Shown in pieces: positions 1-6,145 of a DNA stretch of 14,945 nucleotides. Position numbers and translations under genes: made by a program. Source of the stretch: JAJFFW01 sp039197915 (GTDB lineage: Bacteria; Pseudomonadota; Alphaproteobacteria; Caulobacterales; Parvularculaceae); NCBI GenBank assembly GCA_039197915.1, contig JBCCTV010000057.1, forward strand, positions 1 to 14,945, given 5' to 3'. The notes under the pieces were generated by a model that saw nothing but the letters and a program-made list of their open reading frames with translations, was not told where the DNA came from and did no database searches. How positions within the stretch are numbered: position 1 is the first letter of the stretch; each line of letters starts with the position of its first letter.

Positions 1-176
1 TTATGTTTCCGAGACGCAGGTCCATCATTGAAACACGCTGACCGACCCGTCTTGCCGCTTACGTCTCTCGATTTTGCTAATTACCGGTAGCTAACAAAAC
101 CCGTCAAATAATCCGCCCCAAAACCGTCGCCGTACGTTGATACATTAAGATCAACGGAAGTTCGGAGGCGCGTGTT
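1..176. other. Non-coding leader upstream of tspO
   Basis: No convincing gene is visible here. Reading right to left, an ATG ATG at 28-33 on the minus strand opens a short frame that runs off the left edge of the window. It could be the first codons of a divergent gene, but too little is present to judge. The clearest structure is the 7-bp inverted repeat at 136-157, listed separately. The tspO ribosome binding site lies at 165-169. Confidence 0.4.
136..157. promoter_or_regulatory. Palindrome before tspO (FNR-like half-sites, wrong spacing)
   Basis: CGTTGAT at 136-142 and its exact reverse complement ATCAACG at 151-157 are separated by 8 bases. It sits just before the tspO ribosome binding site. 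The inner TTGAT/ATCAA halves equal those of the FNR consensus, but FNR sites have 4 bases between halves, so a standard FNR site is not supported. It could be an operator for another dimeric regulator or a short RNA hairpin in the 5' leader. Confidence 0.35.
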
Positions 177-701
177 GTGGACGCCAGTCAGTCTTCATCG
201 AATGCATTGCTAACGCGCATTGGCGCTGAACGGTTGCCGCCAGCAATGGTCGCCGCTGGAATTGCAGTACTCGTCGCTATTACCGGCGGCTTATTAACGA
301 ACGTCGGCCCCTGGTACCGGGCGTTGGCAAAGTCGCCGCTCAACCCGCCAGATTGGGTTTTTGCTCCCGCTTGGACGGTTATTTACGGCCTATGCGTTGC
401 GGCTGGCGTTATCGCGTGGAAAAATGCGAGGACGGCCCGCGCCAAGCGCATTGTCTTCTGGTTGTTTATCGCAAACGCGGTATTGAACGTTGCGTGGTCA
501 GGTCTTTTCTTCACGATGCAACGGCCCGATTGGGCGCTGATTGAAGTGGCGACCTTATGGGCGTCCGTTGCCGGATTGATGATTTATTTCCGTGAGTTCG
601 CGATACGCGCCTCAATACTCCTCACTCCTTACCTCATCTGGGTCGCCTTCGCAGCCCACCTTAATTACGCGGTTGTACAGATGAACGGGCCCTTCGGCTA
701 A
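177..701 (+). CDS. tspO: TspO/MBR family tryptophan-rich membrane protein
   Basis: The 174-residue product matches the TspO/peripheral benzodiazepine receptor family, usually about 150-160 residues. Family hallmarks are visible: WYRALAKSPLNPPDWVFAPA near residues 47-66, NAVLNVAWSGLFF near 100-112, and PYLIWVAFAAHLNY near 151-164. Five hydrophobic segments (about 24-42, 63-81, 92-112, 119-136, 145-165) fit the five-helix fold. Bacterial TspO binds porphyrins and has been linked to tetrapyrrole handling and oxygen or stress responses; that is family knowledge, not shown here. The start is GTG at 177, preceded by GGAGG at 165-169. About 20 extra polar residues precede the first helix. The next gene overlaps its stop codon, and hemC follows on the same strand, which fits a tetrapyrrole connection. 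Confidence 0.93.
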   Translation: MDASQSSSNALLTRIGAERLPPAMVAAGIAVLVAITGGLLTNVGPWYRALAKSPLNPPDWVFAPAWTVIYGLCVAAGVIAWKNARTARAKRIVFWLFIANAVLNVAWSGLFFTMQRPDWALIEVATLWASVAGLMIYFREFAIRASILLTPYLIWVAFAAHLNYAVVQMNGPFG

Positions 702-964
702 TGACGCTAACGCCATCGATTATCCAATGGATTTTGCTTGGTGTGGTGATCGAAGCGGTCGGTTTAACAGCCTTGTTTATTCGCTTTCGAAGGCCGCGCC
801 TTATCGTGCCGACGCTTTTTTTCTTACTTTCCGGCGCTGCGCTCATGGGTGTTGTGAGGGAGCTCTTGATTTCAGGCGCCGAGAGCGCCTTCGTTTCTCC
901 ACTGATGCTTGCCAGTTTCTTCGGACACATGGCGGCGATCTTCTTTTTTGCGCGGCGGGTCTGA
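701..964 (+). CDS. Small hypothetical membrane protein, coupled to tspO
   Basis: An 87-residue protein that I do not recognise. Its ATG uses the last A of the tspO TAA stop (TAATG), so translation is probably coupled to tspO; no separate ribosome binding site is evident. Three hydrophobic segments are visible (about residues 8-27, 34-52 and 65-84), with a basic stretch RFRRPR between the first two, suggesting an inner-membrane protein with that loop in the cytoplasm. It has no Cys, and I see no catalytic motif. Another frame (727-987) also stays open but lacks the overlap and the membrane pattern. The conserved-looking overlap is the main reason to believe the gene; its function is unknown. 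Confidence 0.65.
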   Translation: MTLTPSIIQWILLGVVIEAVGLTALFIRFRRPRLIVPTLFFLLSGAALMGVVRELLISGAESAFVSPLMLASFFGHMAAIFFFARRV

Positions 965-1056
965 ACGGCCTGGTAGGTGGTCTTTGAGCCATAAGATTTA
1001 CGGCGCGGCTCAACGGTTCAGAAGAGTTGCGTTGACTGCTCCGCGTGTCTACGCTC

Positions 1057-1085
1057 GCTGACAAATATTCCTGTGAGCTGACAAA
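1057..1085 (+). repeat. Two direct copies of GCTGACAAA before hemC
   Basis: GCTGACAAA occurs at 1057-1065 and again at 1077-1085, 20 bases apart from start to start, i.e. about two helical turns. The second copy ends 8 bases before the hemC ATG. This spacing would suit two regulator monomers on one face of the DNA, but the copy nearest the start codon overlaps the region where a ribosome would bind. The match could be chance. Confidence 0.3.
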
Positions 1086-1093
1086 AAAATCCC

Positions 1094-2065
1094 ATGAAAA
1101 TCGGAACGCGCTCAAGCGCAATGGCGCTCGCTCAAACAAATGACGTTGCAGCAAGGCTGCTTGCGGCTGCCCCAGAAACGTCGCCTGAAGTTTCGCCTTT
1201 CAAGCCTATGGGTGATGTTGATCAAGTTTCAAAGCTTGGTCGCCACGGGGGCAAAGGCGGGGCTTTCGTAGCGGAAATTCGCGCGGCCTTGCGCGCCGGT
1301 GATCTCCAAGCGGCGATGCACTCCCTGAAAGACGTTCCCGGTGATGAAGAAGCGCCCGGCTTGATCTTCGGGGCGCATTTGCCGAGGGAGAGCGTCGCGG
1401 ACGCACTCGTTTTGAAGGACGGTTTAAGCCTCGATGCGTTTGAGCGCGATGGCGCTGCAGGCTTTAAAATCGGCACGAATGCCGTGCGGCGAGCGGCTTA
1501 CTTAAAACGGCTTTATCCGAATGCGGAGATTATTCACTATCGCGGCGCCGCGGACACACGCATACGCAAACTCAACGAAGGCGCCATGCAACGGCTTCCG
1601 GACGGAGGCGAAGTCGGGCCTGCTGATGCGTTGATCATGGCGGAGAGTGGGCTTGGAAGGGTTGGTCTTTCCGAGCACATTGCTCGCACATTTTCGCCGT
1701 CTGAAATGTTGCCTGCGGTGGGGCAGGGTATCGTCGTCGTTGAATGTGTTGCGGATGATTTTGAGACCCGGCGTCGCCTGGCGGCGATTGACGATAAAGA
1801 CGCGCGCTGCGCCGCTGACGCAGAGCGCGAAATGCTCTGGATACTGAATGGTCACTGCAATGCGCCGATTGCTGGGCACGCGGTGATTGATGGACAAAGA
1901 CTGCGCTTGGACGGAGCGGTGTTATCCCTTGATGGCGGCTCAATAGTTGAAGCCTCTGCCGAAGGCGAGGCCGCGTTCCCGCGAGCAATCGGGCGCGAAG
2001 TTGGGCTTAAATTAATCGCCAAAGGCGCCGCTGAAATAATCGCGAGCGCCGAAGCGGCAGGGTAA
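1094..2065 (+). CDS. hemC: Hydroxymethylbilane synthase (divergent form)
   Basis: HemC joins four porphobilinogen molecules into hydroxymethylbilane on a covalently held dipyrromethane cofactor, in cytoplasmic haem synthesis. The 323-residue product has the family framework: IGTRSSAMALAQ (3-14), HGGKG (51-55), MHSLKDVP (75-82), VRR (131-133), RGAADTR (150-156), AVGQG (208-212) and the cofactor cysteine in NGHCNAP (C255). Residues equivalent to E. coli R11, K83, D84, R131, R132, R149, R155 and C242 appear kept (R6, K79, D80, R132, R133, R150, R156, C255). Oddities are GTNAVRR for the usual GTSSLRR, RGAADTR for RGNxxTR, loss of the Trp in LALWQ, and about 11 extra residues near 163-175. No strong ribosome binding site precedes the ATG. 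Given the kept active-site residues, it is probably functional but belongs to an unusual branch. Confidence 0.9.
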   Translation: MKIGTRSSAMALAQTNDVAARLLAAAPETSPEVSPFKPMGDVDQVSKLGRHGGKGGAFVAEIRAALRAGDLQAAMHSLKDVPGDEEAPGLIFGAHLPRESVADALVLKDGLSLDAFERDGAAGFKIGTNAVRRAAYLKRLYPNAEIIHYRGAADTRIRKLNEGAMQRLPDGGEVGPADALIMAESGLGRVGLSEHIARTFSPSEMLPAVGQGIVVVECVADDFETRRRLAAIDDKDARCAADAEREMLWILNGHCNAPIAGHAVIDGQRLRLDGAVLSLDGGSIVEASAEGEAAFPRAIGREVGLKLIAKGAAEIIASAEAAG

Positions 2066-2210
2066 AGCGACAACCAGCCCGTAGTTTTACTAAACGGTTT
2101 GCAGCAGCGTCTTTGAGGCATTGGCCCTGGAATCGCGATGATGCAGCGGAGCTTTCGAGAAGCGTCGCTTGCCTTTCCAATTGAAATTGCTTATCCCCGC
2201 GGCAAAATTA

Positions 2211-2225
2211 ATCGGATTTTCCGAT
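2211..2225. repeat. Short inverted repeat before the LysR gene
   Basis: ATCGGA (2211-2216) and TCCGAT (2220-2225) flank three T residues, 47 bases upstream of the regulator's start. LysR regulators often bind their own upstream region, so this could be an autoregulatory half-site, but a 6-bp repeat is weak evidence. The rest of the 2066-2272 gap shows no clear terminator for hemC. Confidence 0.25.
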
Positions 2226-2272
2226 CGTACTGATCATGTAACGCGAGATAAAACGTTTAGGGGAAAGCGCTT

Positions 2273-3208
2273 GTGGAAACCGTTAGCCTGACGCTTAAGC
2301 AATTGAGTTGCTTCCTTGCGGTCGCGGAAACTTGTCATTTCCGGCGAGCGGCTGAGCGTTGCGGCATTTCACAGCCCTCCTTAAGCGCACAGATTCAGAA
2401 CCTCGAAAGCGTTCTCGGTGTCCAGCTTGTTGAACGCAGTCGTTCGGGCGTCGCTTTAACGCCGATCGGTCGCGAAGTCGCTGACCGTGCCCGTGCCGTG
2501 GGGGAACAAACGCAGGGTATCGTCGATCTCGCTGTCGCCTCCCAAGGGGGCTTAATCGGCACAATTAAGCTCGGCACATCGCAGACGATCGGCCCGTATT
2601 TGATGCCGTACGTCGTTTCGTCTTTGCACCGCGAACACAGAGATTTGCGCTTATATGTGCGGGAAGGGGCGCCAAGAGATCTTCAATATGAACTTGGTCA
2701 GGGTACACACGATGTTTGTCTAACCCAGCTTCCCGCAACCAGCAGCGAACTTGTTTCTTCTCGATTGTTTCGCGAGCCCTTATACCTAACGCTGACCCGT
2801 GATCATCCGCTCGCTGATAAACCCTCTCTCACGGTGGCCGATCTCGCGGGCTTGGAAGTGCTATCACTAAGCCCGCAATACCACCTGCACGACCAGGTTG
2901 CCGGTCTTTGTGAGACGTTCGGGGCCCATCTACAGCGCGACTACGAAGGAAACAGCCTTGATGCAATCCGCCAAATGGTTGGTATGGGAATGGGGGTTGC
3001 GTTTCTTCCAGCGCTTTACGTGCACTCAGAAATTCAAGCGCGCAGTGAAGTTGTAGTTAAGGATATTCGCGGCCGGTCTATCACACGCGCGATCGGTATG
3101 GTTTGGCGTAAAAGCGCCGGCCGGGCGCGCAGTTACAAGCTTATTGCCGACGCCGTTCGGGATGTGGCGAAAGCAAAGTTTAACGATCTGATCGTTGAGG
3201 GTTCTTAA
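2273..3208 (+). CDS. OxyR-like LysR-family regulator lacking the peroxidatic Cys
   Basis: A 311-residue LysR-type transcription factor. The N-terminal winged helix-turn-helix (about residues 7-66) contains HFRRAAERCGISQPSLSAQI, nearly the OxyR recognition helix, and the effector domain follows from about 95. It resembles E. coli OxyR across its length: IGPYLMP (106-112), DQVAGLCETFGA (207-218) and GMGMGVAFLPAL (237-248). Aligned by the DQ pair, OxyR's peroxidatic C199 corresponds here to H204, while the resolving C208 corresponds to C213. H198 becomes Y203 and R201 becomes H206. Other cysteines are C13, C21, C30 and C149. Peroxide sensing by the classical disulfide is therefore not possible, so I leave the symbol blank. 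The start is GTG at 2273 after AGGGGAAA at 2259-2266. No catalase or peroxidase gene is adjacent. Confidence 0.9.
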   Translation: METVSLTLKQLSCFLAVAETCHFRRAAERCGISQPSLSAQIQNLESVLGVQLVERSRSGVALTPIGREVADRARAVGEQTQGIVDLAVASQGGLIGTIKLGTSQTIGPYLMPYVVSSLHREHRDLRLYVREGAPRDLQYELGQGTHDVCLTQLPATSSELVSSRLFREPLYLTLTRDHPLADKPSLTVADLAGLEVLSLSPQYHLHDQVAGLCETFGAHLQRDYEGNSLDAIRQMVGMGMGVAFLPALYVHSEIQARSEVVVKDIRGRSITRAIGMVWRKSAGRARSYKLIADAVRDVAKAKFNDLIVEGS

Positions 3209-3331
3209 ACCGGCTTTCACAGCGCGTGGGCCCCGGAACGGGCCAAAAAAATGCAAAGAAACTGTCTACGCGCCAGAGCGGCTCCGGCTGATCTAATGGG
3301 CGCTCTCTGGCCGGCTCTGATTCATATGCGA

Positions 3332-3371
3332 TCGGTATCGTCTCGATAGGCAAAGTCTATCATAATACCGA
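3332..3371. repeat. Nested inverted repeat
   Basis: An outer TCGGTAT (3332-3338) pairs with ATACCGA (3365-3371), and an inner GATAG (3345-3349) pairs with CTATC (3357-3361). Together they could form a 40-base stem-loop with an internal loop. No T-run follows, so termination is unlikely. Confidence 0.4.
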
Positions 3372-3501
3372 GTCAACTAGCCTTTTGCTATTTTGGTGGC
3401 CCGCTATGTTGTTCTTGCAACAGCGTGATCGCCCATCATGCTTTGCTGATTTTGGAAGTACGCTTTGTTTGCCCTCTCCCCAACCCGGAGCTAAGCGTGC
3501 T

Positions 3502-3537
3502 GGCGGCTCTACTGTTTGCACCCTCAGTAGAGCCGCC
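3502..3537. repeat. Perfect 13-bp hairpin before the secreted-protein gene
   Basis: GGCGGCTCTACTG (3502-3514) and CAGTAGAGCCGCC (3525-3537) are exact reverse complements around a 10-base loop. This is the strongest hairpin in the region, 63 bases before the ATG at 3601. It is followed by CCCCCAAAATC rather than T residues, and no T-run lies on the other side either, so a U-tract terminator is not supported. An RNA stability or control element in the leader is possible. Confidence 0.55.
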
Positions 3538-3600
3538 CCCCAAAATCTCCGTATCTGGAAAGTTCGGCCGATTTTAACGGCGAGGGATTAGGGGGAAGAC

Positions 3601-4044
3601 ATGAAGAAAATTGCCGCGTTACTGCTTGCTTGTTCAGCGGTTGTCCATACTGCCCAAGCCGCTTCGTTTTGCTCACCGAGCAAAAGCAAGCCAACCGTGC
3701 AAGAGCAGGTCCAAGCGGTTGTTTTGAAACCAACATCTGCTTTGTCTCCCCATGCGGCTGCTTTCGCCTACCATCTGGCGATTGATGTCTGCACCGGTAA
3801 ACCTGATGCGCCAGCGCCTATGCTGGAGGGCGCTCCAGCGGCTTTAGCGGAACTCGCCGCAGCAATGCGCACGTCTGGCGCCGCGCCACTGGCAACGGCT
3901 GTTCGCCCAATTAACGACGCGCGTTATATTCAGCCGAAAGCATTTACTGAGCGGCATCAAATGCTTCGCGCTAAAGATGAAAAGTGGCGGGCGGTAGATG
4001 CACTATCGACGCCAACAGGCATCAAAGCTCATATCGAAAATTAG
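3601..4044 (+). CDS. Small predicted secreted protein, unknown function
   Basis: A 147-residue protein that I do not recognise. The N terminus is a Sec signal peptide: MKK, then a hydrophobic core, then HTAQA with probable cleavage after A20. A lipoprotein reading at C11 is less likely because the hydrophobic core before it is very short. The mature part (about 127 residues) has two cysteines, C24 and C64, which could form a disulfide, an Ala-rich helical middle (about 77-100), and a charged C-terminal third rich in Lys, Arg, Glu and His. A strong ribosome binding site (AGGGGGAAG, 3590-3598) supports the start. It lies 295 bases upstream of the tripartite export operon on the same strand, so a periplasmic accessory role is conceivable. 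A Sec signal argues against it being a type I cargo. Nothing in the sequence assigns a function. Confidence 0.75.
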   Translation: MKKIAALLLACSAVVHTAQAASFCSPSKSKPTVQEQVQAVVLKPTSALSPHAAAFAYHLAIDVCTGKPDAPAPMLEGAPAALAELAAAMRTSGAAPLATAVRPINDARYIQPKAFTERHQMLRAKDEKWRAVDALSTPTGIKAHIEN

Positions 4045-4339
4045 TTTTCCATCAGCAAGTTACATCAGTTTATTCAGGTATCTGTTGAGCTTAGTGCTGG
4101 GTGAGTTTTGGCGATAGAATCGCTCGACACCAACGTCACACCCGCGCCTCATTAAAGCGTCATCGCGGCAGCTAGTAAAATACTTGAAATTGATTTTACG
4201 AACCTTGCGAATAGTCGCTGTTCGATAATCTTTTCCGATTAAAAGACTCGTAGAAATTAAGGATAGAAAAGTTGCGCGCGGCGGCGCTGCGACTATTTAT
4301 CCAAAGACCGTGATTTTGCGATGCAGCGATAGGTGAGGC
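4045..4339. promoter_or_regulatory. Upstream region of the export operon
   Basis: This 295-base gap is clearly more AT-rich than its neighbours in its second half (about 4165-4270), as expected of a promoter region for the three-gene operon that follows. A weak candidate is TTGCGA with TAATCT 15 bases downstream (about 4205-4230), but the spacing is short. A small GCGAT/ATCGC repeat lies at 4111-4123. No gene is visible. AGGTGAGG at 4331-4338 is the ribosome binding site for the next gene. Confidence 0.35.
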
Positions 4340-6118
4340 ATGGGAATCCAAGCCAAAGAAATGACGATAAGCCAGCTCTTTGGCTACTTCGCTAAGATAT
4401 TAGGACCGGAGAAGAGCTTTTATTACCTCGCAGCCTTTTACGGCATTGCGATCAGTCTTTTGTCCCTCGCAACGCCGATCTCAGTTCAGATGCTGATCAA
4501 CACGATTGCGAATACCGGTCTCGCGTTGCCGTTGTTCGTCCTGTCCGCAACGTTGTTTGGGCTTCTTCTGATTTCTGGTCTTTTGAACGCGCTACGCATC
4601 CACTTGATGGAGATTTTCGGCCGGCGTTTTTACGCCCGCATGGTCTCGGAAATAGCGTTGCGATCAATTTACGCCCAGAACCCATTCTTTACCGATGACG
4701 GTAAAGCGGCGCTGTTCAATCGATACTTCGATATCATCGTTGTACAGAAGACGATCCCCTATTTGGCGATTGGCGGATTTACGTTGGTGCTTCAAGCGGT
4801 GGTTGGGTTTGTCTTGACGTCAATGTACCACCCGCTTTTCCTTGCCTTCAACATCGTCGTAATTGTCTTGCTCTGGCTGACTTGGGTTGTTTGGGGACGC
4901 TCGGCAATTCGCGCCGCAATGGACCTATCGCATAAGAAGCACGAGGCCGCCGCTTGGCTCGAAGGCCTTGGTAGTTCCAACGGTTTCTTCAAGTCGAAGC
5001 GCCACATCGCCCATGCGCTGACCCACACGGATACAGCCACGGGCAAATATATCGAGCAGCACCGGTTCCATTTCCGGCAGTATTTCGCGCAAACGGTTAG
5101 CCTGCTGGTTATCTATGCGCTCGCGAGCGCGTCACTGCTTGGCTTGGGCGGGTGGTTGGTTATCCAAGGTCAGTTGAGCCTTGGGCAGTTGGTCGCCGCA
5201 GAGCTTGTTCTTTCGGCGGTTTTCTTTGGTATTTCGCAACTTGGTCCGTATCTAACTTATTTTTACGACCTCTGTGCAGCCATTGAAGAGCTATCGCTTT
5301 TCTATGATGTTGAACAAGAAGAGCCATCGGGCGACCACCTGCCGGATCGGTGCGACTCAAGCCTGTCGTTTAACAATGTCCATGGCGATGCGCGCGGACG
5401 CGACGCCGTTTTGAACTTTGATATTCCAAGCGGCGCCAATGTCATGGCTGCATCTGCAAACCATGGGTTGCAGCGCTTTCTAGCGAACGTGCTAAAACGC
5501 CATGACGAACCGAGGGGCGGTTACGCAACATTCGGGGGCGCCGACATTCTTGATACAAACGTTCACGCGCTTCGGCAGGAAATCATTGTGATCGACCGCC
5601 CGACGATCATTGAGACGACAGTACGCGAATATCTCAGGCTGAATTCGGACGAGCATGCGCCGCAGGAAACGTTGCGTGCGCTTGAGGCAACTGGCCTAGA
5701 GCCTGTGATTTCACAGCTCCCGGACGGATTAGATACAAAAATCGCCCATACTGGCTGGCCTTTATCGATCGCTGAAGTCATGCAACTCAAATTAACGGCG
5801 GCGATCCTGGCAAAGCCGCGTGTTTTGATCCTGAATCAGCTGTTTGATTTGATGCATGAAGACTGCCTCACGCGCGCTCTTCAATATATTGAGCGCGAAG
5901 AAGAGATAACGATGATTTATTTCTCAAATCGGCGCAAAGATCTGCGGGTGTTTAAAAAATATCTGTACCTTGACTATGAGCAGCAAACGGTTCTGGACCA
6001 CTTCAACGATTTCTATCAGATGGCTTATGGCGGAGCGCCCACGCAGTCGTTGTCTCCGACGCCTGACCAGCGAGCAGTCAGTGCGCCGCCGTCTGTCGCC
6101 GTGTTGGGTAAAGGCTAG
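4340..6118 (+). CDS. ABC exporter-like protein with degenerate ATPase domain
   Basis: The 592-residue product has the type I exporter layout: about six membrane helices (roughly 28-50, 62-86, 140-160, 166-186, 252-275, 285-306), then a C-terminal region (about 340-555) that follows the nucleotide-binding-domain plan. Every catalytic motif is missing. The Walker A site reads AASANHGLQRF (370-380) with no GK[ST]. The Q-loop Gln appears to be D419. The signature is LSIAE (475-479) instead of LSGGQ. Walker B is RVLILNQ (494-500), with N and Q replacing the Asp-Glu pair. The H-loop is SNR (N530) instead of THR. Hydrophobic framework and spacing are kept and the frame is intact, so this is an evolved inactive domain rather than a decayed gene. 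HlyD- and TolC-type genes follow with short gaps. It could need an unlinked ATPase partner or act as a scaffold. Confidence 0.85.
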   Translation: MGIQAKEMTISQLFGYFAKILGPEKSFYYLAAFYGIAISLLSLATPISVQMLINTIANTGLALPLFVLSATLFGLLLISGLLNALRIHLMEIFGRRFYARMVSEIALRSIYAQNPFFTDDGKAALFNRYFDIIVVQKTIPYLAIGGFTLVLQAVVGFVLTSMYHPLFLAFNIVVIVLLWLTWVVWGRSAIRAAMDLSHKKHEAAAWLEGLGSSNGFFKSKRHIAHALTHTDTATGKYIEQHRFHFRQYFAQTVSLLVIYALASASLLGLGGWLVIQGQLSLGQLVAAELVLSAVFFGISQLGPYLTYFYDLCAAIEELSLFYDVEQEEPSGDHLPDRCDSSLSFNNVHGDARGRDAVLNFDIPSGANVMAASANHGLQRFLANVLKRHDEPRGGYATFGGADILDTNVHALRQEIIVIDRPTIIETTVREYLRLNSDEHAPQETLRALEATGLEPVISQLPDGLDTKIAHTGWPLSIAEVMQLKLTAAILAKPRVLILNQLFDLMHEDCLTRALQYIEREEEITMIYFSNRRKDLRVFKKYLYLDYEQQTVLDHFNDFYQMAYGGAPTQSLSPTPDQRAVSAPPSVAVLGKG

Positions 6119-6145
6119 TCCTTAGGGTTTAGGTAAAGTACGACA

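Larger units (their letters stand above)
3209..3600. other. Hairpin-rich intergenic region (possible RNA or long leader)
   Basis: This 392-base gap has no convincing gene. A 68-codon frame at 3385-3591 has no ribosome binding site, and its sequence spans the hairpin at 3502-3537. Four inverted repeats are spread through the region: GGCCC/GGGCC at 3229-3244; GCCAGAGCG with CGCTCTCTGGC at 3272-3311 (9 bp with a two-base bulge); TCGGTAT/ATACCGA at 3332-3371 enclosing GATAG/CTATC; and the 13-bp perfect repeat at 3502-3537. None is followed by a T-run in either direction, so they are not ordinary intrinsic terminators. The region could be a structured 5' leader of the secreted-protein gene or a small RNA. 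Confidence 0.4.

Noticed and set aside
136..157. A standard FNR/FnrL binding site before tspO
   Set aside because: The half-sites match, but the spacer is 8 bases where the FNR consensus requires 4.
1502..1897. 131-codon minus-strand frame inside hemC
   Set aside because: It lies wholly within the well-supported hemC gene on the opposite strand and shows no family motif.
3227..3251. GGCCC/GGGCC hairpin next to a run of seven A residues, as a terminator
   Set aside because: The A-run follows the stem on the plus strand and, read on the minus strand, its T-run precedes the stem, so it cannot be an intrinsic terminator in either direction.
3385..3591. 68-codon plus-strand frame in the hairpin-rich gap
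   Set aside because: No ribosome binding site, low-quality composition, and it spans the perfect 13-bp hairpin.
4340..6118. Calling the exporter-like gene a pseudogene
   Set aside because: The frame is intact, framework residues of the ATPase domain are kept around the lost motifs, and the downstream adaptor and channel genes are intact and tightly spaced, which fits a maintained gene.
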